Source of the DNA: an uncultured Eubacteriales bacterium
Lineage (GTDB): Bacteria > Bacillota > Clostridia > Oscillospirales > Oscillospiraceae
Assembly (NCBI GenBank): GCA_958427375.1
Contig: CAUABY010000077.1
Coordinates: 1-8,941 of the forward strand
DNA length: 8,941 nucleotides
Reading direction: 5' to 3'
Both the position numbers and the translations under genes were made by a program. Positions 1 to 5,377 of this stretch are shown here, in pieces. Below the pieces are notes generated by a model. It was not told the origin of the DNA and ran no database searches. It saw only the letters and a program-made list of their open reading frames with translations. Each line of letters starts with the position of its first letter. Positions within the stretch are counted from its first letter, which is position 1.

Positions 1-77
1 GCATGTCCATCCCCGCGTACTTTGACGAGACGCAGGTGATTAAAGAAGAAATTGTGATGCCCACGGACGATGATTAA
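1..77 (+). CDS. 3' end of an unidentified coding region (partial)
   Basis: An open frame runs from the window edge to a TAA at 75-77. The visible residues end in a strongly acidic tail (VMPTDDD). The 24 readable codons are too few to assign a family, and the ATG at position 3 may be internal. The reading frame points the same way as the TPM gene 66 bp downstream and no terminator hairpin lies between them, so the two may be co-transcribed. Such a short open stretch could also arise by chance, so even the existence of the gene is only moderately supported. Confidence 0.4.
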   Translation, partial: MSIPAYFDETQVIKEEIVMPTDDD

Positions 78-80
78 ATC

Positions 81-109
81 CTGACATAAGAGCAAAAACC
101 GGATAAATT
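81..109 (+). promoter_or_regulatory. weak candidate promoter for the TPM gene
   Basis: CTGACA (81-86, 5 of 6 matches to the -35 consensus) is followed after 17 bp by TAAATT (104-109, 4 of 6 matches to the -10 consensus). This would start transcription near 116, leaving a leader of about 28 nt before the TTG start. It is a weak match and read-through from the upstream gene is an equal possibility. Confidence 0.25.
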
Positions 110-143
110 TCTACTTTCAGCCTTTGCGGGTGGTGAATACGCC

Positions 144-1256
144 TTGAAAAGAAAAATAACGTCAATCCTCGCCGCGCTTGCGCTCATTCTCCCGTTCTCG
201 TGCGCGGCCTTCGCCGAGACTGGTGGCTTCATCCTTGATGACGCGGATAAGCTCCGCGACAGCACGGAGCTCAGGCTAATGACGCAGGAAGCTTTTGACA
301 CAACGAATGCGGCAGTCTGCTACGCAAGCTGTGAGAGCATCGGCGGCGTCAGCGCAGGCGAGTATATCCAGCAGCTGTACGATGAGAAAGTTGACAGCAC
401 TTATGGCATCATCCTGCTCGACTGTGACGCGCTCGACAACTACTGCATCTATGCAAGCCGCGCCCTGCGCCCGTATCTCACCGACGATGACTTAAACGCC
501 ATCCTCCATGCATACAGTGAGCCGGAAAGCTATGATAAATCCGTCGCGGCGTATATCACCGCCGCCGCTGATATCCTTGCCCCGCTTGATCTGCCCACTG
601 TTTCGCAGAGTGAGGCGGTTGCGGCGCATACCGCGCGCATTACGGATAACACGGGCGCTGTTGATGCCGAGACTCTCGCCGCGTTCAACGCGTCTGCCGA
701 CGAGGTGAGCGAGAAATACGCCTGCGATGTCGCGCTCGTGTTTGTCAGCCTCGCGGAAGAGGAGAGCGTGCAGGATTATTCCGACAGCTTCTACTATAAT
801 AACAACTGCGGTTACGGCGAAAACTACAGCGGTGTATTGCTGACGCTGGATATCTCAAATAAGCGCTTCGCTGTCACAACAGGCGGCCGCGGCGTGAAAG
901 TGTTTACGGACTACGGCATTGAACATATGGAAAAGGTCTTTGCCGGTGCCGTAAAACGCGCGGACTGGGCGGACGCAGCAGAGCGCTATATATCCTCCGC
1001 CGAGGAGCTTTTGAGCTTCGCGGAGACGGAGGGCAGAGCCTACAGCGCCGAGACCGCGCGGAAAAGCTTCCCGTTACTCGCCCTTATTTTTGTCATTGCT
1101 GTGCTCTCGGTGCTGGCATATAAATTCCGGGAGCAGATAAAAACTCTGCTTAAAGCTGTATCACCACCCCAAAAAGCCGGGACCGCCGCTACGGACAAAG
1201 CGGACAGCGCTGCATCAGCGCAGGCGGAAAAAGCTCACGATGAGAACAAAGAATAA
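144..1256 (+). CDS. secreted, membrane-anchored protein with two TPM domains
   Basis: A 370-residue protein. Residues 1-24 form a signal peptide: a basic KRK start, a hydrophobic core, and an AFA|E cleavage site. Two TPM-like domains follow, roughly residues 28-147 (opening ILDDADKL) and 165-291 (with the NCGYGENYSGVLLTL core and the TTGGRG turn). A single membrane helix lies at about 308-326, followed by a basic, then Ala/Lys/Asp-rich tail of about 40 residues that should be cytoplasmic. The expected topology is therefore a large extracytoplasmic part held by one C-terminal helix. TPM domains occur in YgcG-like proteins and in the plant TLP18.3/Psb32 family; some have phosphatase activity in vitro, but bacterial roles are mostly unknown. 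The second copy looks more canonical than the first. The TTG start is chosen because it gives the complete signal peptide and is preceded by a GGGTGGTG stretch at 128-135. The gene ends inside the arm of a terminator. Family assignment is fairly sure; function is not. Confidence 0.8.
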   Translation: MKRKITSILAALALILPFSCAAFAETGGFILDDADKLRDSTELRLMTQEAFDTTNAAVCYASCESIGGVSAGEYIQQLYDEKVDSTYGIILLDCDALDNYCIYASRALRPYLTDDDLNAILHAYSEPESYDKSVAAYITAAADILAPLDLPTVSQSEAVAAHTARITDNTGAVDAETLAAFNASADEVSEKYACDVALVFVSLAEEESVQDYSDSFYYNNNCGYGENYSGVLLTLDISNKRFAVTTGGRGVKVFTDYGIEHMEKVFAGAVKRADWADAAERYISSAEELLSFAETEGRAYSAETARKSFPLLALIFVIAVLSVLAYKFREQIKTLLKAVSPPQKAGTAATDKADSAASAQAEKAHDENKE

Positions 1257-1294
1257 ACGAAAAATCCACACGTAAGCGGGTGGATTTTTCGTTT
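1255..1294. terminator. bidirectional intrinsic terminator between convergent genes
   Basis: A perfect 15-bp stem (1255-1269 paired with 1280-1294) closes a 10-nt loop. Each arm has A/T-rich outer ends, so both strands read ...GGATTTTTCGTTT at the 3' side. The stem begins inside the TAA stop codon of the TPM gene, and the stop of the convergent gene lies 18 bp away at 1312. It can serve both transcripts. Confidence 0.9.
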
Positions 1295-1311
1295 GGAATA
1301 AAATATGTATT

Positions 1312-2040
1312 CTATTTGTTGTCGGCCAAAGATTCAAGCCCCAGCTTTTTAAGCCGCGAGCGCACGGATGAAATGTTCCGCCTGAGCTGCACCGAAATAT
1401 CGAATATCGGCACGCCCTTCAAGGCCATGTCAATCAGCGTGTCGTCATCCCTTATCGACCACTGCTTACCCTGCATTTCAAAACGAATTGCCTCTGAGCT
1501 GACAATTTCGTCAATATTGTCAAGAATGTAGTGCTGTGCAGCCTCGTTGTATACGATTACATCATAGTTGCCGTTTATGCCGGAGCGCGTCTCCGTGGTT
1601 ATGCCAAGCTCTTCCCCGCGCCTGGACGGGTATTTTGTCTCCGTCACGCCAGAGTTTTTCTGAATCTCAAGCATACCGGTCTCGATAAGCCAAAAGGTTA
1701 TGCTGGAATAGCGCAGCTTGGCCTTGCGCTCTCCGCGCACAGCGGCGTTTATGCGCCTTGCGATTTCGCTCACCGTAATAGGCACTTTTGAGTACTCAAA
1801 GTTGGCCTTTTCCGCGCAGGTGATATAAAACGGGAGCTTTGTGCCCTTGGTGGAGCCGACCATGCCGCCGTTATCAATAACTTTCTGCAAAACGCCTGAG
1901 ACGAAGCGCAGACAGCGGGCAATCTTTTGCTTTTGCGAATTATCCAATATGGGCAGGCTCTCCCCGTTAATAGGATTTTTACCAACTGAGAGCGCATCTA
2001 TATATAATTTAGCTTGGGTGAGCAGATCTATCTCATCCAT
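1312..2040 (-). CDS. putative DNA-binding protein of unknown function, C-terminal helix-turn-helix
   Basis: A 242-residue soluble protein without signal peptide or membrane helix. The N-terminal block (about residues 5-58) contains the pattern YIDALSVGKNPINGESLP and then a helical RCLRFVSGVLQKVI segment, a module I recall from conserved uncharacterised proteins of clostridia and relatives. A middle block (about 85-180) looks winged-helix-like: ITVSEIARRIN, then a WLIETGMLE helix, then GNYDVIVYNEAAQHYILDNI. The C-terminus (about 193-236) resembles a short Myb/SANT-like or sigma region-4-like helix-turn-helix: a tryptophan, an acidic DDD stretch, GVPIFDISVQL, then RNISSVRSRLKKLGL. DNA binding is therefore inferred, not shown. 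The ATG start has a GAGGTGA ribosome site at 2051-2057 and its own strong promoter, so it is probably expressed alone. I cannot assign a role; a transcription regulator or a DNA-maintenance accessory protein are both possible. Confidence 0.75.
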   Translation of the reverse strand: MDEIDLLTQAKLYIDALSVGKNPINGESLPILDNSQKQKIARCLRFVSGVLQKVIDNGGMVGSTKGTKLPFYITCAEKANFEYSKVPITVSEIARRINAAVRGERKAKLRYSSITFWLIETGMLEIQKNSGVTETKYPSRRGEELGITTETRSGINGNYDVIVYNEAAQHYILDNIDEIVSSEAIRFEMQGKQWSIRDDDTLIDMALKGVPIFDISVQLRRNISSVRSRLKKLGLESLADNK

Positions 2041-2050
2041 ATAAAGCTCA

Positions 2051-2057
2051 TCACCTC
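2051..2057 (-). promoter_or_regulatory. ribosome binding site of the HTH-protein gene
   Basis: The minus strand reads GAGGTGA, 10 nt upstream of the ATG at 2040-2038. This supports the chosen start. Confidence 0.7.
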
Positions 2058-2081
2058 AATATCAAGAAAATACTGGTAATA

Positions 2082-2110
2082 ATTATAACACAGAAATTCC
2101 GACAAATCAA
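2082..2110 (-). promoter_or_regulatory. strong sigma-A-type promoter of the HTH-protein gene
   Basis: On the minus strand, TTGATT (2110-2105) is separated by 17 bp from a perfect TATAAT (2087-2082) that also carries a TGT extended -10 element directly upstream. Transcription would start near 2075, giving a leader of about 35 nt. Confidence 0.65.
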
Positions 2111-2223
2111 CCATTATAATGCAGACAGCTTTTTTTAGTGAAAAATACACATAATAGCGGATTAAGAGGAGGTACACGGACTAAATATGCTTTTCCGGCG
2201 CATAGGAAGAGACAGATAATAGG

Positions 2224-2610
2224 TCAATCGCGGCCTTTGGCCATTGCCTTGGTGAGAAATTTGTCAGACTTGATTATGAATCTCTCGTGCCGCCCGTGAC
2301 CAATCATCCCGCACTCGTCAAAGGCTTTCACATCAAAAACAAGTCTGCGCCCGTCAACTTCAATAAGCTCGCTCTCCGCCCATACCTTCATACCGAGAGG
2401 GGATGCCGCGTCGTGGCTTATGTCAAGGTGCGTGCCGACGGTGCTCATGCCCTCGTCAAGCTCATTTTCAACGGAAATTGCCGCCGCGTGCTCCATCAGC
2501 GCAATCATGTACGGGGTCGAGAAAACCTCCAACGAGCCAGAATTCATAGATTTGGCCGTGTTCGCTTCAGAAACCACGGTTTCCGCACGGCCTTTAATAC
2601 CAATCTGCAT
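2224..2610 (-). CDS. hotdog-fold thioesterase of the fluoroacetyl-CoA thioesterase (FlK) type
   Basis: 128 residues from the preferred start, typical for single-domain hotdog thioesterases. Aligned by eye to Streptomyces FlK, the pattern FSTPYMIALMEHAA, then STVGTHLDISHDAASPLG, then EVDGRRLVFDVKAFD with GHGRHERFII is well matched. The FlK catalytic Thr42, Glu50 and His76 correspond to Thr32, Glu40 and His66 here. FlK hydrolyses fluoroacetyl-CoA, but most relatives in Firmicutes have no known substrate, so the likely role is hydrolysis of some small acyl-CoA in the cytosol; fluoroacetate resistance should not be assumed. An in-frame ATG six codons upstream (2628) lacks a ribosome site, whereas the ATG at 2610 has GAGGTG at 2619-2624 with 8-nt spacing, so the shorter form is preferred. 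It is divergent from pepT, with separate promoters. No clear terminator follows its stop. Confidence 0.85.
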   Translation of the reverse strand: MQIGIKGRAETVVSEANTAKSMNSGSLEVFSTPYMIALMEHAAAISVENELDEGMSTVGTHLDISHDAASPLGMKVWAESELIEVDGRRLVFDVKAFDECGMIGHGRHERFIIKSDKFLTKAMAKGRD

Positions 2611-2618
2611 AGTAAATA

Positions 2619-2624
2619 CACCTC
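2619..2624 (-). promoter_or_regulatory. ribosome binding site deciding the thioesterase start
   Basis: GAGGTG on the minus strand lies 8 nt before the ATG at 2610. The upstream ATG at 2628 overlaps this neighbourhood and has no purine-rich site of its own, so translation should begin at 2610. Confidence 0.75.
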
Positions 2625-2651
2625 GCATATCCGATTTAAATTGTCAGTGTA

Positions 2652-2680
2652 ATTATACCACTAAGCTAATTATATACCAA
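2652..2680 (-). promoter_or_regulatory. promoter of the thioesterase gene
   Basis: On the minus strand, TTGGTA (2680-2675) is followed after 17 bp by TATAAT (2657-2652), which has a TGG extended -10 element immediately upstream. The start of transcription would be near 2645. Confidence 0.6.
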
Positions 2681-2756
2681 TATTAAAAAGAATTATGTAA
2701 ACTTAAAATTTATCATGGAAAATTTGTATATGTTTTATAACAGCTTTTGCGGGTAA

Positions 2757-2785
2757 TTGACAATTCGGCAAGTTGGTAGTACTCT
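2757..2785 (+). promoter_or_regulatory. candidate promoter of pepT
   Basis: A perfect TTGACA (2757-2762) is followed after 17 bp by TACTCT (2780-2785), a poor -10 match (3 of 6). Transcription would start near 2792 with a 55-nt leader. The weak -10 suggests either an activator or that the real promoter lies elsewhere in this 236-bp intergenic region, for example around the TTATAA-like sequence near 2735. Confidence 0.35.
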
Positions 2786-2834
2786 GAAAAATAAAGCGCA
2801 GGATGAACTGCTGTCAGCATAAAATTGTATTTCA

Positions 2835-2840
2835 AAGGAG
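2835..2840 (+). promoter_or_regulatory. ribosome binding site of pepT
   Basis: AAGGAG lies 6 nt before the ATG at 2847. Confidence 0.8.
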
Positions 2841-2846
2841 CAAAAG

Positions 2847-4064
2847 ATGAAAGTATCCGATAGGTTCATAAACTATGTGAAAGTCTATACCGCCTCCGCG
2901 CTGGATGTGGAAAAAACGCCTACAACTGTCTGCCAATTTGACCTCAGCCGCAAGCTCGCCGCAGAGTTGCGCGAGATGGGCATGAGCGAGGTCTATGAAG
3001 ATGAGCATGCCTATGTGTATGCCGTCCTGCCCGCGAGCGCCGGGTATGAGGACAAGCCCTGCGTGGGGCTCATAGCGCACATAGATGTTGTGCCGGACTT
3101 CCCGGCGGAGAATGTCCGCCCGCAGATGGTGGAAAACTATGACGGCGGGGATATCCAGCTTGGCAGCAGCGGACGGGTGCTCTCGCCGGAGAAATTCCCG
3201 AATCTTAAAAGGTTCATCGGCCAGACTCTCATCACAACCGACGGAACCACAGTCCTCGGCGCGGACGATAAGGCCGGTGTTGCCGAGATAATGTGCGCCT
3301 GCGAGCGTATAATAAATGAGAAGCTGCTACACGGCAAAATCGCCGTCTGCTTCACGCCGGACGAGGAGGTGGGGCACGAGGCCGCCCTGTTCGATTTACA
3401 GCGCTTCGGCGCGGACTTTGCATATACCATGGATGGCAGCGCGCTTGAAGAGGTCAATTATGAGACCTTTAACGCCGCATCCGCACACTGGGATATAACC
3501 GGCTTCAATGTCCACCCCGGAGACGCGAAGAACACCATGATAAATGCCGTGTGCGTCGCCATGGAGATTAACTCCATGCTGCCGGCGGGCGAAGTGCCGG
3601 AGAAAACCGAGGGATATGAGGGTTTCTATCATCTCACTGATATGAAGGGCACAGTGGAGAGCGCGAGCATGAACTATATCATCCGCGACCATGACGCCGC
3701 CGGTCTTGCCGCACGAAAAAAGACACTGCTCCATATAGAAAAGCTCATCAACGAAAAGTACGGCGAGGGAACGGCGAAACTCAGCCTGAAAGACCAGTAC
3801 AGTAATATGTCTGAGGTTTTGAAAGACCATATGGATATAGTAGAGCTTGCTGAGCGCGCAATACGCCGCGCGGGTATAGAGCCCGTGCGCGTACCCATTC
3901 GCGGCGGCACAGACGGTGCCCAGCTCTCATTCCGCGGCCTGCCATGCCCCAATCTCGGCACCGGCGGCGATGCTTTCCACGGCCCGTATGAGCATATCAG
4001 TGTTGAGGCTATGGAGAAAGCGGTTGACATAATTCTAAACCTCGTGGCTGAGAATATAAAATGA
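2847..4064 (+). CDS. pepT: peptidase T (tripeptide aminopeptidase, M20B family)
   Basis: A 405-residue cytosolic dizinc aminopeptidase that removes the N-terminal residue of tripeptides in the last steps of peptide use. Its length is close to that of the enterobacterial enzyme (about 408). The M20 metal and catalytic residues are all visible: His78 and Asp80 in AHIDVVPD, bridging Asp140 in GADDKAG, Glu173 (general base) and Glu174 in PDEEVGHE, Asp196 in TMDG, and His378 in GGDAFHG. His223 in NVHPG and the RGGTDGA block (352-358) are also characteristic. The dimerisation/lid domain lies at about 205-320. The start is fixed by a good ribosome site. The gene has its own terminator and no co-directional neighbour close by, so it is probably monocistronic. 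The segment before the last zinc ligand (DAF instead of the enterobacterial YNY) differs, which is a minor variation. Assignment is secure. Confidence 0.97.
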   Translation: MKVSDRFINYVKVYTASALDVEKTPTTVCQFDLSRKLAAELREMGMSEVYEDEHAYVYAVLPASAGYEDKPCVGLIAHIDVVPDFPAENVRPQMVENYDGGDIQLGSSGRVLSPEKFPNLKRFIGQTLITTDGTTVLGADDKAGVAEIMCACERIINEKLLHGKIAVCFTPDEEVGHEAALFDLQRFGADFAYTMDGSALEEVNYETFNAASAHWDITGFNVHPGDAKNTMINAVCVAMEINSMLPAGEVPEKTEGYEGFYHLTDMKGTVESASMNYIIRDHDAAGLAARKKTLLHIEKLINEKYGEGTAKLSLKDQYSNMSEVLKDHMDIVELAERAIRRAGIEPVRVPIRGGTDGAQLSFRGLPCPNLGTGGDAFHGPYEHISVEAMEKAVDIILNLVAENIK

Positions 4065-4094
4065 AGATAGAATATTAAGTTATATATTGCAGTA

Positions 4095-4139
4095 AAAAGC
4101 AGCCTGATACGCAAGAATATGCGGTGTCAGGCTGCTTTT
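4095..4139 (+). terminator. rho-independent terminator of pepT
   Basis: A 16-bp stem (4095-4110 with 4124-4139, one G-U wobble) encloses a 13-nt loop that may extend by three more pairs (4111-4113 with 4120-4122). The core AGCAGCCTGA/TCAGGCTGCT is GC-rich and ends in TTTTATA. It starts 31 bp after the pepT stop. Confidence 0.9.
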
Positions 4140-4152
4140 ATACGTCATATCT

Positions 4153-4318
4153 ACATAACTTGATTAACATAATCTAAATGTCATAATATTATATACATAA
4201 AATAATTTACATAATAAAAAACGTAACCAAATAAACATATTATAGTTAACATAATCTAAGCGAAATATTTTCATCAACGTAATATAGATTACATATAATA
4301 GTTTACATAATATACAAA
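4153..4318. repeat. degenerate 14-bp tandem repeat array, 12 units
   Basis: Starting at 4153 the sequence divides into consecutive units that nearly all begin ACATAA. Unit starts are 4153, 4167, 4181, 4195, 4209, 4221, 4235, 4249, 4263, 4277, 4291 and 4305, so eleven units are exactly 14 bp and one (4209-4220) is 12 bp. The approximate consensus is ACATAATATARTTW. The T at position 4 and the A at position 5 are conserved in all 12 units, and the first A and the C in 11 of 12. Unit 9 (4263) is the most diverged. G+C is about 17 percent, far below the neighbouring genes. The array lies between the pepT terminator and the end of the convergent lysR gene, so it is not in a promoter of either. It does not code for protein. 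It may be a decayed minisatellite or an array of protein-binding sites; no function can be read from the sequence. Confidence 0.85.
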
Positions 4319-4397
4319 ATATACTGCGGCATATATTTTGTCAGAATACATGTCTGAAAGACAGAATTTGAGACGTATTTTTGAACACGTTGTTTAT
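4319..4397. other. AT-rich spacer between the repeat array and lysR
   Basis: Together with the terminator and the repeat array, this completes the 333-bp gene-free interval between pepT and lysR. It holds a weak imperfect hairpin (4333-4340 with 4360-4367) and no convincing terminator for lysR. I see no gene here. Confidence 0.5.
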
Positions 4398-5243
4398 TCA
4401 GCTGAGGCACACATCTAAAAATTCCTGCACCACGGACAGGGGTTTGTGTCCTTTGCGCCAAATGAGCAGTATTTCCGTCTCAAGCGTGTGCTCGGCAATG
4501 GTCTTTATCTCAAGCCCCGCGCAAAGCTCGCTCATCGAGGCGGGGAAGATGGCCGTCGCAAGCCCCTCGCGCACCCACAGCACCGCGCCGCGCGCGTCGT
4601 CACAGATGCAGAAAATGTCTGGCTCAAGCCCCCGCGCGTGAAAAGCGTCCATTATCAGCTTTTCATATCGCCGGTATATGATGAGCGGGCGCTTGGCAAG
4701 ATAGGGGAGTGTCATTTCCGTGCATCCCTCAAGCTCACCCGGCGCGGACACGGCAATCATCGGCTCGGTGCGGAGCCGCGCGTGCTCCACCTCGTCCAGC
4801 CTCAGCGGTGTGCGTACAACCGACACGTCAATTATCCCGTCGAGCAGGCTGTTGAAAAGCGAAAATGTTGTTCCATCGTGTACCTCAAAGTTCACATCGG
4901 GGCTGATTTTGGCAAAGCGCGATATGTGCGGCATTATCGTTGTCACCGTTGTTGACGTTATGCCGAGGCGCAGTACGCGTTTTTTGCCCACGGAGGACAC
5001 TTCAAGCCTGGTAGAGTCGGCATAACTCAAAAGCTCACCCGCGCGCCGGTAGAGAATCCGGCCCGCGTCGGTAAGCGTTACCCCTTGGCTGCTGCGCACA
5101 AATAGCTGCACTTTAAGCTCATCCTCAAGCTGTCTCAACTGATAGCTCAGCGGCGGCTGTGACATATTAAGCCGCCGCGCGGCCTCGTTTATTCTACCCG
5201 TTTCAGCAATCTCGCGGAAGTATTCCAACTGTCTTAGCTCCAT
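4398..5243 (-). CDS. LysR-type transcriptional regulator
   Basis: 281 residues from the preferred start, within the normal range for the family. The N-terminal winged helix-turn-helix spans about 1-60: MELRQLEYF opening, RINEAARRLNMSQPPLSYQL recognition region at 17-36, and LFVRSSQGVTLTDAG wing. A linker helix follows, and a periplasmic-binding-protein-like effector domain covers about 90-281 (starting LRLGIT). An in-frame ATG 20 codons upstream exists, but only the ATG at 5243-5241 has a strong AGGAGGTG ribosome site and the canonical LysR N-terminus, so the shorter form is chosen. It is transcribed away from the two ABC genes, with overlapping promoters, the classical arrangement in which the regulator controls the divergent operon and itself. 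The effector is unknown. Confidence 0.93.
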   Translation of the reverse strand: MELRQLEYFREIAETGRINEAARRLNMSQPPLSYQLRQLEDELKVQLFVRSSQGVTLTDAGRILYRRAGELLSYADSTRLEVSSVGKKRVLRLGITSTTVTTIMPHISRFAKISPDVNFEVHDGTTFSLFNSLLDGIIDVSVVRTPLRLDEVEHARLRTEPMIAVSAPGELEGCTEMTLPYLAKRPLIIYRRYEKLIMDAFHARGLEPDIFCICDDARGAVLWVREGLATAIFPASMSELCAGLEIKTIAEHTLETEILLIWRKGHKPLSVVQEFLDVCLS

Positions 5244-5247
5244 TCTG

Positions 5248-5255
5248 CACCTCCT
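5248..5255 (-). promoter_or_regulatory. ribosome binding site deciding the lysR start
   Basis: AGGAGGTG on the minus strand ends 4 nt before the ATG at 5243. It rules out the upstream in-frame ATG at 5303, which lies at the predicted transcription start and has no ribosome site. Confidence 0.85.
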
Positions 5256-5295
5256 GGATATATAAAAAATGTATTGCACAGCCACAAAAACAATA

Positions 5296-5314
5296 TTATT
5301 CATATTGATGATAA
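5296..5314. promoter_or_regulatory. candidate LysR box (T-N11-A)
   Basis: TTAT (5296-5299), 11 bp, then ATAA (5311-5314) form a short dyad of the T-N11-A type bound by LysR regulators. It overlaps the lysR -10 (5308-5313) and the -35 area of the exporter promoter. In AT-rich DNA such a match can be accidental, so only the position makes it attractive. Confidence 0.4.
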
Positions 5315-5336
5315 AGTGTTATACTGTCGTTGTCAA
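5308..5336 (-). promoter_or_regulatory. promoter of lysR
   Basis: On the minus strand, a perfect TTGACA (5336-5331) is followed after 17 bp by TATCAT (5313-5308, 5 of 6 matches). Transcription would start near 5301, giving a leader of about 58 nt. Confidence 0.65.
5317..5325 (+). promoter_or_regulatory. extended -10 promoter of the ABC exporter operon
   Basis: TGT directly precedes TATACT (5320-5325, 5 of 6 matches), an extended -10 element. No good -35 lies 16-18 bp upstream (TTATTC-like at best), which fits an activator-dependent promoter. It lies inside the spacer of the lysR promoter on the other strand, so polymerase binding at the two should be mutually exclusive. The leader would be about 46 nt. 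Confidence 0.5.
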
Positions 5337-5377
5337 TAATAATAAAGGTATTTCCCCAAAGAATGGAGCTGAATTGA

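Noticed and set aside
11..30. Lipoprotein signal in the TPM protein (residues 11-20, ending in Cys20)
   Set aside because: The residues before Cys20 are Pro-Phe-Ser, which do not fit a lipobox, and a good signal peptidase I site (AFA|E) follows. The coordinates given are residue-based; the matching DNA is about 174-203.
4153..4318. CRISPR array
   Set aside because: The repeats are contiguous 14-bp units without unique spacers, and no cas genes are nearby.
4333..4367. Hairpin as lysR terminator
   Set aside because: The 8-bp stem (4333-4340 with 4360-4367) contains a G-U pair and a long loop, and no T-run follows on the minus strand.
4446..4955. Plus-strand open frame (169 codons) inside lysR
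   Set aside because: It lies wholly opposite the conserved effector domain of the LysR protein and has no family features or ribosome site.
5363..5377. Four-codon frame (ATG GAG CTG AAT TGA) just before the exporter GTG start, as a leader peptide
   Set aside because: It has no ribosome site of its own and its GGAG is better explained as the ribosome site for the GTG at 5378.
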